A model generated the notes under the pieces. The model did no database searches, was not told the origin of the DNA, and saw only the letters and a list, made by a program, of their open reading frames with translations. Positions 11,480 to 24,100 of a stretch of 64,000 nt of DNA are shown here, piece by piece. How positions within the stretch are numbered: position 1 is the first letter of the stretch; the number at the start of each line of letters is the position of its first letter. Source of the DNA: Anaeramoeba flamelloides (Eukaryota > Metamonada > Anaeramoebidae); contig JANTQA010000076.1 in assembly GCA_027625915.1 (NCBI GenBank), positions 1,116,001 to 1,180,000 of the forward strand. Reading direction: 5' to 3'. A program made the translations under genes and the position numbers.

Positions 11480-11640
11480 TATTCTATGTGTTGATCAAAA
11501 TAACCATCGATAAAAGCATAAAACTAATGTTTCAAAATAAAAGCATGCTTATTCTTCTTCTTCTTCTTGTTCAAGTGTAACACCAAATGCATAAGCCGTC
11601 AGTATTAATAAGATTCAAATCAATTTTGGAGGTAAACTCC
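11480..11640 (+). repeat. Direct repeat, partner of 13400-13560
   Basis: Shared landmarks with 13400-13560 are GATCAAAATAA, a TGTTTCAAAATA block, a TTATTCTT..TTCTTCTTGT block, and CAAATCAATTTTG, in the same order and spacing. Copies are clearly diverged. They flank the inverted copy of the left-edge repeat, so a larger element or a duplication may span this region. Confidence 0.55.
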
Positions 11641-12419
11641 TTGTTGTTTTCAGAAAGTTTTGAATTAATAATTATGTTTTTTTGTAAATATTTGTTTTAT
11701 TTTCTAATTTTTGTCCATTCTTTTTTCAGTTATTATTGTAGGATTATTCCAATCAAAAATTTAACTCCATTTTTTCAGAATAAATAAAAAATTTGAAAAT
11801 CAATTTTGGTATTTCTTTTTTAATTATAATACTTTAAGGGACTCGAAAACCAAAAAAAATCTTGAAGTAAATTTAATAGCAAATTCAAAAAAAAATTACC
11901 ACATCTTGAAATTGAAAAATTGTTTAAAAATCTGATTACTAAAATAGTAAACTTACTTTTACTGCAATTTTCCGAAATGTATTATTGTTTTTAAAAAAGT
12001 TTAATCCCATTTTTCTCTTCTTTGAAAAGTTCAAAATTCAACCAATTTTCTGAATTATTTAATAAACAATTATTTCTGAATAAGAAGATTGAAATCTTAT
12101 TGCCTGCAAAATAACTGTAAAAAATACACTTTTAAAATGAAAACCACAAAGTTCTAAAATAAATTTGTTTCAAAACAATCTACTTATTTTCAAAAAAATA
12201 TAATAATTATTTTCTGATTAAAAATAGAATTTTTTAATATAAAGATCAGTTCAAATCAATTTTTTCTCTTTATTGAATAAAAAAATCTGAGAAAAAGAAC
12301 CAATCAATCAAATTTACTCCCCCAAAAAAAAAAAAAAAAAAAAAAATACTTTTTTAAAAACCTGGAAAATTCAACTTATAATCTAAAGAAATAATTCTTA
12401 ATTTTTGATTATTTATAAT

Positions 12420-13045
12420 CAATAATTAATAACCCCAATCTTGATTCTTTCAGTGAGTGATTAACAACCAGAGATACAAATGCGTCAATAGACTTTATAA
12501 TTATTTCAGAATTTTTTAAAGATTTTAAAACAAAAAAATCAATTCAATTCAAATAAATAAATATAATAAAAAAAAATACTAGATATTATCAAATAACTGA
12601 TTTTAATACTAACAATTCCTTGTTTATAGATGAGTATTTGGAAAAGAATAATACCTAATTTTTTAAATTTTCAAGAAATTTAATAAATAATTGTGAATAA
12701 AATAGAAGATCAATTCTTTAAGATCTTCAAGGATTCAAATAACGATTTATTTTTAAATGAATTTTTAAAATAAAATTATAGGTTCAAGGTTATTTGTTCA
12801 TACAAACTCCCAGATATTACTCAAAGTGAGATTTCTTCAAAATAATTTTTCTTTTCTTTTTTGATCCAAAAATCCCAACAAAAAAGGAATCAGATCTTTT
12901 GACTAGAAAATTTCAGAGGAAAAATGAATTCTTGTTAAAAATGATAACTCATCCTTCTAAAGTTGAAAAATGAAGTTTTATACCAGGTTTAATTGTATCC
13001 TTTATGAAAATAATTACTTTATTACCTTTGGGAAAAAAATAAATA
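12420..13045 (-). repeat. Dispersed repeat, inverted partner of 1-640
   Basis: Read on the minus strand it follows the window start block by block (see 1-640), with substitutions and small indels throughout. Neither copy has terminal inverted repeats that I can see or any open frame. It is probably an old non-coding element. Confidence 0.7.
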
Positions 13046-13399
13046 TAAGTTGCTAGTCCCTTAAGAAATCTGTACCAGATTTATTTATTATTTATTATTT
13101 GTTTCTTTCGTCATTTAATGTGTAAGTAAACGTTCTCTCAAAAAGAAACTATTGTACTCATAATCAAACATTGTTTTACCAAGTTTAGTAATAGTTATTT
13201 TGACAATAGCAAATAAATAACACAAAATTTCAGTAGCCCTTACAAAACTGTAACTTATAATGAAGTTACAACCCTTTTCCTTCAACAATTTCAAAATTAT
13301 TAGAAAAAAAAATTTTTTATTGAATATCTCCCAGATTCTACAAAAGAAATCTGAAACATAGCAATAATTTGTTTTCTTCCTAAAAATTTTTTGTTTGGA

Positions 13400-13560
13400 T
13401 TAACTTAAGTGATCAAAATAATGCGGTACAACGGCCATAATCCGTGTTTCAAAATATAATCTTATTCTTTTGTTTCTTCTTGTATCAAGGCAACATACAA
13501 TCTACTAACCAATAGTATACATAAGTCCAAATCAATTTTGAAACGAAACATCTGGATATT
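13400..13560 (+). repeat. Direct repeat, partner of 11480-11640
   Basis: Second copy of the segment described at 11480-11640, in the same orientation and about 1.9 kb away. No coding content. Confidence 0.55.
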
Positions 13561-14112
13561 TTTTGTACAATTTAAATTAGGAATGCAATTAGTTTAGATT
13601 TTTTCATTTTTTTTTTGATTTTTTTAGAAATTTTTTGTTTTTTATGGTAAAAATTTATAAAAAAAATTACTCTATTTTTTGAGATAGATTTTCCAATTTG
13701 ATTCCTTAATTTTTAGACTTTCTTCTCAAATAATAGAACTTTAAGAAACCAATACCATATTTATTTATGGTTTATTATCAGTTTCTTTAATCGGTTGGTC
13801 TATAGGTCTTCTTTAACAAAAAAAAAAATACCCTTTATTTGGAAACACAGATTATATTTTTTTACACGCTTCATTTTTACTACAGTAATTTAAATTTTAG
13901 AGCCCATGAAAAGGAAAACAGATTATTTAATGTAGATTGGAAAGCTTTTTTATTTTTTTCCAAAAGTTGAACAATCTGAAACTTATGTATGAATTTTATT
14001 AGTTTTTTCAAAAGAGTTTTTTTGAAAATATCTTTCTAAATCAAGATTTATTTGCGGATATTAAACTAGATTGTTACAATATTTAATAATAAATGTACTT
14101 TTAATGAAACAG

Positions 14113-14860
14113 TGAAGGGTCATTCATTAATTCTTTTCTAATTAAACTAAGTTGTAATTGGAAGCAAATGATATTAATTCTCCATTTCCAAATAACACCC
14201 AAAAATCAATTATAAATATTCTGTAAAAATAAATTATTAGATATTTTACGAACGACCACTATAAAAAATTTTTATTTTTATAATTTTTTGTTTAGAGAAT
14301 TCCTTTTCCATTTCTAAAAAACGAAACCCAAAATAAGAATTTTCAATTTTTTAATACTAACTATTTCAGAATATTAAAAAAGTAAATTATTTTTTTTTCA
14401 TTTTTCATTTCAAGATAGACTCGATAATTATCAATATATCAAAAAAATATAAAGTATTGATTACCTTTGTTTTATTTGCTTTTGATAAAGCTACTTGTAT
14501 CATCAATATATTTCCAAAATTTGTAAAATAATTTGTAAAATAATTTGTCAAAAAACTTTATTTATTAATTATTTTATTTTTTAAAAAAAACGAATTTTTT
14601 AATAACTAATCTACCTTTCGCCACAAATTTAAAGGTTGAATTACCAATATTTTTACAAATTGTACAAATAATTGTCAATATAATCTATTAGTCCTATATA
14701 TGTTTTTGAAATAAAAATTATTTTTTAGTAACTACTTTAATCCATTTTAAGACAAATTTGAGAAAGTTATTTTTTAATTTTAAAGTATGAATACTGATGA
14801 TTGAATATTTTAATTTGTTTCCAAATGTAGATTTTTTTCCATAAATTGTAATATTGATAA
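14113..14860 (+). mobile_element. Diverged copy of the ~750-bp TTAA element
   Basis: The order of recognisable blocks follows the intact element at 15148-15899: GTTGTAATTGG..AAATGATAT, then CCATTTCTAAAAA, then AATATATCAAAAA, then a tail resembling GAATATTGATAATTCAACC. Its ends have lost the clean terminal repeat. Internal bases 14478-14632 are, unlike the rest, practically identical to 15501-15643. That suggests sequence exchange with the younger neighbour. Confidence 0.65.
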
Positions 14861-15147
14861 CGAGTGAACAAAATTTTGAGTGGAAACTATTGAGTTCTAT
14901 TTTTCATCCAATTATCATTATTGTTATCTCTTGAATTTATTTTGTGGGATTTTGATTTTCTTCTATCTTTTCTTTTTTGAATCTTCAATCATTTTTCCCA
15001 TGTCTACAAATATGCTGTCAACACTAAAATTATTTAAAAACCCAATCTCTTTAAAAAATCAATATTTTTTAATTAAATTTAATTTTAGTATCTTTAAGGT
15101 TTTTTTCAAAAAAATTACCAAATTCAGATCTTTTTTTAATTGTTTAA

Positions 15148-15899
15148 GGGATTAGCGTCACCATAGATTTCTCTATAATCAAAGTATGTTGTAATTGGGT
15201 GTAAATGATATCCGTGAACCATGGCTCAAATAGTTCTAAAAAGTCTATTATAAATCTTATTGCACAATAAATTATTACATTTTTTACTTATGAACACAAT
15301 TAAAAAAGTTTCATTTTGAAAAAAATTTTTTTAATTCCTTTTCCAAATCTAAAAATAGAAACCCAAAATTCAGTATTCTGGTATTTAATAATTTAGATTT
15401 AGAACTTCCAAAAGTAACTATTTTTAGAATTTTTGAATTTCAAAGATTAACTAAGAAATAATCATCAACATAAAAGCACAAAGACTGATTAGTTTTGATT
15501 GCTTTTGATAAAGCTACTTGTATCATCAATATATTTCCAAAATTTGTAAAATAATTTGTCAAAAAACTTTATTTATTAATTATTTTATTTTTTAAAAAAA
15601 ACGAATTTTTTAATAACTAATCTACCTTTCGCCACAAATTTAAGAAAGATATTTTGTGACTTTGTAGTCTGAATATTGATAATTCAACCTTTAAATTTAT
15701 GGCGAAATTCAGATTTTATTGTGAAATTGTTGGCTTTTTTACTAATACATAGATCATTTTTAATTGATGAGATCAACAAATATTACTTCTTTACTTTGAG
15801 ATTTTTTAGAGACATTTGAACCATTTAGCACTAATGTGGTTAAACACCCAATAACAACATTCTTTGATACTGGACTTCTCCTTGGCAGACGCTAATCCC
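15148..15899 (+). mobile_element. ~750-bp TTAA-flanked MITE, copy A
   Basis: The ends are GGGATTAGCGTC and its exact complement, flanked on both sides by TTAA (15144-15147 and 15900-15903). A second full copy at 31884-32625 has the same ends and the same TTAA flanks, and the insides align throughout. TTAA targets are typical of piggyBac-like transposons; because the repeat can also be read from the TA, a Tc1/mariner-like origin is possible. No transposase frame is present; a 91-codon frame at 14880-15155 only touches the left end and looks accidental. Confidence 0.85.
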
Positions 15900-16273
15900 T
15901 TAAACTTTTAAAATTTTATCAAAAATGTCAAAAAGAACTTTATATCAACATTTTTTATTCCAATAAAGATTTTTTTCATTAAGAGAAGTGCAAAGTGATA
16001 TTTTAAAGTTTGACAACTATTTTTTAGTTACACATTAAATCTTTTACTACAGCCTTTCTACAGACTACCAACTTATTTAATGTAGGTGTAAAAAAAAACA
16101 AATTAACTACCATTCTTTTCAAAAACATAATGAATAAATCTGGGATTCAATCTTACTTGTTTAACACATTAAGTCACAATTACTTTCACCAATGTTTCAC
16201 AAAGCATGAAGTAAATTTTTGATCAATAAAATACATTTTTTTTCTTTTTTTGGGGGTTACAATCGAACAAAGC

Positions 16274-16913
16274 ATGAAAACAATTTCTGATTTATATGAA
16301 AGTGTTGAAAGCAAATTAGGAGAATCCCTTATTACTCGGAACAAACAACTTGAACAGTTTCCAGGTTCGTATTCAATACCTGATTTAATTCATTTGGTGA
16401 AAGAAGACAATTCAAAAGACATCACCAAGCCCATTGGGTTTTACCATCATTGTGTGGGGGTTGACTTTGCAAATGGGCTTTCGAGTGTTGCTGCATATTT
16501 TGGAAGGTTGCTTTCAACTCAACAAAAAAAGTCTAGAATTAGTTTTAATCGTTCGAATTGGGTGATTGTTGCAGGCACATATTGTACATATGACCCAATC
16601 AGCAAAACTGATTTAAGGGTATCTTTTCGGTTACCAGGGACCTTTTTTCCGAGCTACATTAAAGTAAATAAAATAAAGAAAGGAACTAAAAAGAAAACAC
16701 CAAAAAAAAAAGAAAAGGAAAATCAAAATAAGTCAAACCTTCAAAACAATCGTGAGAATAAAAAAGCCAACAAGCCGCAAATCAAACACCAAAAAAAAGA
16801 AAAAGATAAAAAACAACAAGAACAAGAAAAAGAAAAGGTAACAGAAAATGGAAAAGAAAATGAAAATGAAAAAGAAAATGAAAATGAAAAAGAAAAAGAA
16901 AAAGAAAAAGAAA

Positions 16914-16944
<31 letters not shown>

Positions 16945-19252
16945 GAAAGAGAAGAAGAAGAATGACACATACAAACAAAACGAATCAAACAATAAAGAAG
17001 AATCCGAAAGTGAATCAAAATATGAGGATCAACTTTGGAAGAATTTCACACTCGCATCCTTTATTAGGACCTGGTGCATCAAAATCAAATTCTCAAGATT
17101 TCCTGGATTAATTATTCGAGATGAGTTTGATCCTTTTCAACAAAAAAACACGGAAAACAAAAAATTTCAACAAATTTTAAAACATGCACAAGCTATTTTA
17201 AAGAAGGGACTAGGATCAAAATTAAACCACGAAAACAAATATTTCATTCCAACAAAGGGCAACAATGTCTTAACAACAACATTATTAAAATTCTTTGTTA
17301 AAAATTTCATGTATGAAATAGGAGAAGATTTTTTCTCACAATTATTGGATTCAAATCCAGAATTTTCTGTCCCGATTTCCAAAATCTGGAGAAAAACAAA
17401 TCGTACCAAGCAAAGTATAAAACTGCTTTTAAAGTCTTTACATTCAATTCCCGGTTCCAATTGTATTCTTAGTGAATTATATAAATGTTATTTCCAACTG
17501 TGTGATTATCAAAAGGCCAAATACTGTGCAAAAAAATTTTGTATATTGTTGCCTTTTTATCCAAAATCGTGGCTAATGTTGGCTAACATAAGACTAAAAC
17601 AAAAAAAATATTTAAAATATATTGAATTATTAAACCAAATTCCATATTATTTTGATAGTAACAACAGAAATTATAAATACAAAAACAATAATACCAATTC
17701 TCATTATAACTTTAAAAATCGAGATTTAGATATTAACAAAAATTTTAAAAGGAATAACAAGACAAATGAAAATAAAAACAACCACAACCACAACCACAAC
17801 GAAAAAGACAAACACAACCAGGGCCATAACCATAATCATAATCATCATTACAACTTCCAAAATTACCCCAAGCCAATTGAAATAACAAAGCCAATTAATA
17901 CAAATTGGATACCACCAGAGCAGTCAACAATAAAAAAAATGAGAATGGCAATAAAAAAAAATAATATTTTTTCCTTATTAATTGAACAGCCAAAAAAACA
18001 AACTTATGGCTATTTAATTATAAAGTTATTAAATAAAATGTATAATAAAATTGGCTGGTCAAAATTAATTGATTATTATCAGATATTTTTTGAAAAATTT
18101 GAAAAAAATTCCTTAATTGAAAATAATATTAATAATATTATACAAAAAAAGAAATTGAAAACTGATTTAATTCCCCATGAAGATACATTATCTGAAAAAT
18201 ATTGGGTTAATTGGTTAAAATTACAAGAACATAGAGAGGATTTTGAAGACAATAAAAATGATAAATTGAATAATAATTCTTATTTTGACATTCTATTTGA
18301 AAATACCGGGAAAGAACCAAAAAATATTTTATATCATGGTGGAATTTTAAATTTTAAATTTGAATCCACATTAAATTCCAATTTCAATTACAATTCTGAT
18401 TCTGATTCTGATTCTAATTTCACTTCTAGGCCCAATTTAAATACAACTTCTAATTCTAATTCTAATTTAAATTCTAATTCTAATTCTAATTTAAATTCAG
18501 AACCAAAACAAAAGCAAATATTCAACATTGAAGAAATAAAAATAAAAAACACAACAAAATTAGGGTATTATGGGGGGTCTGAAAGTGAAGGGAAATTTAA
18601 AGAAATAAACAAGTTTTTAGTAAAAAAAAAATCATTGGAAAACATTGGAATGAATAATAATAATTTAAAATTATTAAAAAAATTTTCAAAATATTCTATT
18701 GAGAAAAAAAGGCTTCCACATACATGGTTAAAAGAAAATTTTTTCATTGTAATAAATGATTGTAAAATTTATCATAAAATTTCAATTGATTCAGACCCCA
18801 GCCAATGGGAAAAGGATAGAATTAAGCAAACGTCAAGGATCGAGTGGGAAACAATTGGTGATTTATGTAATAGATTATTTAAAATTAAAGAGGCTAAAAG
18901 GGCTTATTTAAATGTTATCTCCTTAACTAAAAAACCAGATATATTGTATTTTTATGTGACATCAAAATTATTAACGATCTTAAATTTGAAAAAAGATTTT
19001 AAAAAAATTATTGAAATGTGTACTATATTGTTAAAATTTAAATATTTTGATCAAAAAAACCACAAACTAAATTTAAAATTTCAAAAACAATTAGTTGCAA
19101 GCATTTGTTTATTAATCCATATCCATGGATTTTCATACTTGAGACGATATTTAAAAAAAAATAATACCAAGAGATTTCAATTAATTAATAATTATTTAAC
19201 CCAATTAATTGAAAATTCCAAAAATTTAAAAATCCATGGTTATGATAAATAA
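16274..19252 (+). CDS. ChAPs-family (Chs5-Arf1-binding, Bch1/Bud7-like) TPR protein
   Basis: This 992-residue protein resembles fungal ChAPs, the cargo-binding subunits of the exomer coat that acts with Arf1 at the trans-Golgi. The N-terminal module shows GFYHHCVGVDFANG (~55-68), NWVIVAGTYCTYDP (~95-108) and a VSFRLPG strand. After a long Lys/Glu/Asn-rich insertion (~135-250) it resumes with SFIRTWCIKIKF and IIRDEFDPF, the ChAPs core. TPR-like helical pairs follow (for example YPKSWLMLANIRLKQKKYL), and a C-terminal TPR unit starts at WETIGDLCNRLFKIKEAKRA. His/Asn-rich and Ser/Asn-rich tracts interrupt the middle. The ATG at 16274 is the first Met; the frame is open 24 bases further with no ATG, so a small upstream exon is not excluded. 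Family assignment rests on motif recall; exomer function outside fungi is inference. Confidence 0.75.
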
Positions 19253-19529
19253 TTTCAAAATTTACATTCATATTATTGTAAAAAAAAAATCTGCGAATTA
19301 AATTAAAATAAAATTCCATTTGTTTTTAACTTTTATTAATTATGAAAAGAATTAAATAATGTATAAAGTCATATTTTCTTTGTAGTTTTTTAATCATTAC
19401 ATGGGAAAATATTAACTAAAAAAAAAAAATATTTGGTTTTCATTAAAATCAATAAATATTTAAGAAAGTAAATCTCTGTTCATCATTTAGGTTACATTCC
19501 TTCCAAATAATTGAAAATAATTTTTTTTA

Positions 19530-20710
19530 GCCCAATTGAAAATATAAATTATAAAAAATATCTTATTACAACTCAAAAAATCTTTAACAATTGGATAATT
19601 AACCCTACTTATAATAATATTGAAAATATAAAAAAAGGTTAATTTTATTTATTCATAAAAAGGGAAATGAAGGGGTAGCTTTAAATTATAGGTCAATTCC
19701 AATTAATCAAAGTTTACCAAGATTATTTCTTAAAAATGTTATATAAATTTAATTGAGCCTTTTTTGGAATTTATTCATAAATTTTAATTTAGGTTTTAGA
19801 AAAAATTATGATACTTGTATGGCATTTTTAAATTTCAAAAATACTTATAATATGATAAAATCAAATAATAAAAATAAAAATGATAAAACTTATCTTATAA
19901 TGATTGATATCGCTAAATGTTTTGATTCTATTAATTTTAAAATAAATTGGAAAGACAATAATTAAAAAATTTATTTTAAATAAAATTGATCTAAAAATTT
20001 TTTATTAAAATATTATTAAGGAAAGGGAATTGGTTTTTATCAAGGGGACCCATTATCTCCACAATTATTTGGTTTTATTTCTCATTTTCTTTTAGAAAAA
20101 ATCGATTCATTATCAATACATGTACAGATGTTAGCTGATGATTTGATATTAATGACGAAAGGATCAATGATGGAAATAAATTATCAATTCCAAAAAATAT
20201 CTAAAATAATAAATTTAGGTAAGAATCCAAATAACGATAAAACTAAAAAAAACCTTAATATTAAAAGGAAATATTATATCTTGGGATTTGGTCAGACAAA
20301 AAAAACCCATCTAAAAATTCAACTTTGAAAAAGTTGAATAATAATTTTAAAAAAGTTCTTCATCTTGTTAAAGAAAGGAATTTTTCTAATGGGTTAAAAA
20401 TTCAATTCTTTAAATCAGTCAAACATAGTCAACTATTATATGGGGTGAAAATAGTTTTTCAAGTTATGCTTCTAGTTTTGAATCTATTCCCCTTTGCTTA
20501 TTAAGAATAGGTCAAAATTTAAATTTTGATTTATCTAAAAAGAGATTATTCAATTAAATCATAAAAAAAAATTGATCGTTTGAATATTGACATTGTTTAT
20601 AAAGAACTCACATTTAGTAAAACAATCCAACATACCCATTTTGAAAACGAAAAAAAAAAATTATCCTTCACATACTTTACCAAGGTTATAATCTATTATT
20701 TTTCGAAAAA
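19530..20710 (+). mobile_element. Decayed LINE with reverse-transcriptase core
   Basis: Most RT motifs can be read across several broken frames: FIHKKGNEGVALNYRSI (fingers), GFRKNYDTCMAF, MIDIAKCFDSI (motif A, catalytic Asp), GFYQGDPLSPQLFGFI (motif B) and LADDLILM (motif C, the usual YADD with Leu for Tyr). A thumb region with IQFFKSVKHSQLLYG follows. The spacing and the HKKG motif are those of non-LTR elements. The frame is interrupted several times (stops near 19640, 19745, 19963 and 20325). The 5' part and the endonuclease are absent. It begins about 280 bp after the ChAPs stop codon and runs in the same direction. A-rich runs near 20650-20720 may be its tail. Confidence 0.9.
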
Positions 20711-21184
20711 AAAAAAAAATGAAATTATTGTCATATAAATTAATCATAGTTCACACCTAATACTCTAACTATTAAAAAACTTTGTTTCTACCATTTTTTT
20801 TTCTCAGATTTCTCCTAGTAGATCACAACCTTAATTTAAAAACAGCGTACATTTCAACTTTTTAAAAAAAAAAATAAATAAATTTCCTTAAAGCATGAAG
20901 TAACTAGAATAATTTCAAGACAACTGTTGTTAGAAACGAAATTTTTCTGATCTAAAAATGAAAAAATATTAAAATTTATAAAAAAGAAAAAAAAAAAGAG
21001 AAAAATAAAACAGAAAATTTTTTTTTTTATTATTATATATATTTATATATATATATATATTAATCTATCTTTATTACATTTATTAATTTTTTGTTGGGAT
21101 TTTATTTTGTCGAATTTTTTTCAAGTTTTGTTTGATAATAAAATCATCTTTATCCCCCAATTGGAATTCTTTGAAGCGGTGCTT

Positions 21185-24100
21185 TCATTTGTGATTTGAA
21201 AAATCTAGGTTCAATAACGAAGAATTATTTTTATCAAAATTATTTAAAATTTGTGATGTTTGAAATTCTTTATCTTCGATATTTTTTTCAGATATTTCAT
21301 CATTCATAGAAATAAGTTTTTCATTTTTAAAATTTTTTTGAATTCTTTTTTCTTTATTATCAGAAATGATTTGAAAAGATTTTTTAAAATGATTCTCATC
21401 GTCGTCGTATTCAACACCACATTTATTTATTTCTTGTTTAATACTGTTATTCCCATCCTTATCCTCATCCTCATCCTCATTGTGGGCTTCATTAATTTCA
21501 TACGTATTCTTATTAATATTGGGGCTTAAGATTAATTTTGTATTGCCAATTATATTTTGATTCAATTTTAGAATTAAATTTTCATTTTTTGTATTGCTGT
21601 TTTCGAATAAATTATTTATATTTGGATTAAATTTGTGATCAATATTAAATCCCGAGTGTTTCTGATCATTTTCAAATTTAATTTCATTTTTTTTTTCATC
21701 TTCAAAATTTTTAAATAATTGATTTTTGTTTAATTTTGTTATGAAAGGATCATTAAAATTATTATTTAAATCATTTTTCAGAAAAGAAAGAGTAGTAATT
21801 TCTTCGAAAGTTTGATCGAGAAATTCCAAATTATAATCGATATCAAAATCTCTTTCGTCTTCATTCCACAAAGTTTCAAGATAATCTTCCTCTTCAGAAA
21901 CTTCAAAAGAATCCTCATTATCTTTATATTTTTCGTAACTTGTGTAATTGATTCCAAAGTCAACACCATCATATGGGACTGTTCGTATACTAACTGAAGG
22001 AACAGACTCAATTTGCTTTAAATTTTCTAAAATTTGAAGATATGATTTTTCTAAAGTTTTGCTTTCATTGCTGTTTTTCATCAGATTAGGCTCAATGTGT
22101 AAAAATTTTTCATCAGGGAAATCTAATGAATAATCAGTTTCTGGTAATTCATTTGGTAGATCTGTTTCACCAATTAATAAAGAAGTTTCATATGCCCAAC
22201 ATTTTGCAACATTTTTTGGTGTATACCCACCGCCTCCTAAAACCAGTAACGGTTTGCCTAATTTTTTAACATATTTCACACATGCGCCATGACCCTTAAG
22301 CGTTAAATTAAAGCATCCTAATTCATCACCAGCAAGTGTATCAGTCCCACACTGCAGTACAATTGCCGATGGCTGATAATATTTCATTATTGCATCAATG
22401 GTTTTTTTAAAAATATTTAAATAAGATTCATCATCAATACCATCGTCTAATGGGAAATTAACAGAATAATTTTCACCTTCACCAACTCCAATATCCTTGA
22501 TATTTCCTATTTTTATTTTTATTTTTATTATGTTTATTATTATTATTATTATTAATATTTTTTATTTTATTATTATTTTTATTTTTATTAATATTTTTAT
22601 TTTTATTATCATTAATATTTTTATTCTGATTATTATTTATTGTTTGTATTATGGTTTCGATTTTTATTTTTTTTAAAAAAGTAAAACAAAAAATAATTTA
22701 TATTTTTATTGATTTGCATGAGTTTTAGTGGTTAAATGTTTATTTTTGATAATTTAGTAAAAGTTTTCTTTAGTAAAAAAAAATAATTTATCAGTTTTTG
22801 GTTTTTTACATTATTCAGTATTAAATCTGATAATATTATAAAGAATTTTAAGCTTAATATTGAATATATACACACAAGGATATATATTCCCATACCTTAC
22901 ACAATATATACAAGATTTATGGACCAAGAAAAAGAAAAAAGAATAATAAGAAAATTATATATATATATATAACTAACCTGTTCCAGGAAAATATCCAGAT
23001 CCATATTTGTGAAAACTACACGTCATAACCCTATTTGTTTTTTGAAAAGCTTCTTCAACGCCATCCCCATGGTGAATATCGATATCAATATATAATACCC
23101 TTGGGTGGTATTTTAATAATTCTAAAATGCCTAATACGATATCATTCACGTAACAAAATCCAGAAGCTTCTCTCTTTTTTGCATGATGAAGCCCACCTTT
23201 TTAAAGATAACAAAACAATTTTTGAATAAAAATTAAGAAATAAATAAACCAAAGGAATTAATTTTATATTTTTTTGTTTTCATTTTTAAAAAGAAAATTT
23301 TTAAATTAAAATTTTAATTTTTTTTTTCTCAAAATTTAATAAATATCGTAGTTTTAACAATATAATTTGAATAAATCAGAATAACTGAGAACTGTTAATG
23401 TTATTATTAATAAAAACTATTCGAAAAAATAATTTAGATGATGAAATAGTTTTTCTCTTTTTTCCAATAGTTAAATTTTAATTTTGAGACTTAAATACAT
23501 ATTTTAATCCACAAATTAACAAAATTTTTTTCTTTCTGAAAAAATTCATTTTTAAGATATTTAAATTCCTTTTGCTCTGACTCTTATAAAAAAATTTATG
23601 TACTAAAAGACTTTAATTTTAAATTTGATTTTTTTTTTCAGTTTATCATTTTTTTTCAAAGATCAAAAGACTTTTATCTCTATTCATTTAAATCAAATCT
23701 TCATAATCTCCCAAAAAAAAAAAAAAAAAAAATTGGTATTTGTAACAAAAAAAATGTATTTTATCGAGCGTGGAAAAGAGATATTATACTTGTATTCAAA
23801 CTCTTACTAGACATCAATTTATTTTCAATTTCAAACTAAACTATTCAAAACTATTTTTCAAAAATGTTGGCCCGCTTTATAATGTTAATGAAAGTGGTTT
23901 TGAGGGTTTATCCCATATTCTTATCTTCAAAATTTTTTCAAATTTTTTGATAAGAATTATTTTTTCTAATTTTTCTAATTTTTGGATCAGAATTATTCGT
24001 TCGAATTTCATTTTCTTTTAATTTTTGCTTTTCTTTCTTTTGCTTTTATTCTTTTTCTTTTTTTTGCAAAATTTTCTTTTTTGATCAATTTTTTTTACTA

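Larger units (their letters stand above)
11082..14112. other. Divergent intergenic region, repeats only
   Basis: Between the methyltransferase and ChAPs genes, both transcribed outwards. It contains a direct repeat pair (11480-11640 and 13400-13560) and the inverted partner of the left-edge repeat (12420-13045). The 66-codon frame at 11587-11787 looks like AT-rich chance. No gene seen. Confidence 0.5.

Noticed and set aside
14880-15155. 91-codon + frame in the intergenic region.
   Set aside because: Phe/Leu/Lys-rich AT-driven sequence; it overlaps the left end of a MITE and has no family resemblance.
16733-17111. Several long frames opposite or beside the Lys/Glu-rich part of the ChAPs gene.
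   Set aside because: They are shadows of the GAAAAA repeat in other frames (poly-Phe, poly-Lys).
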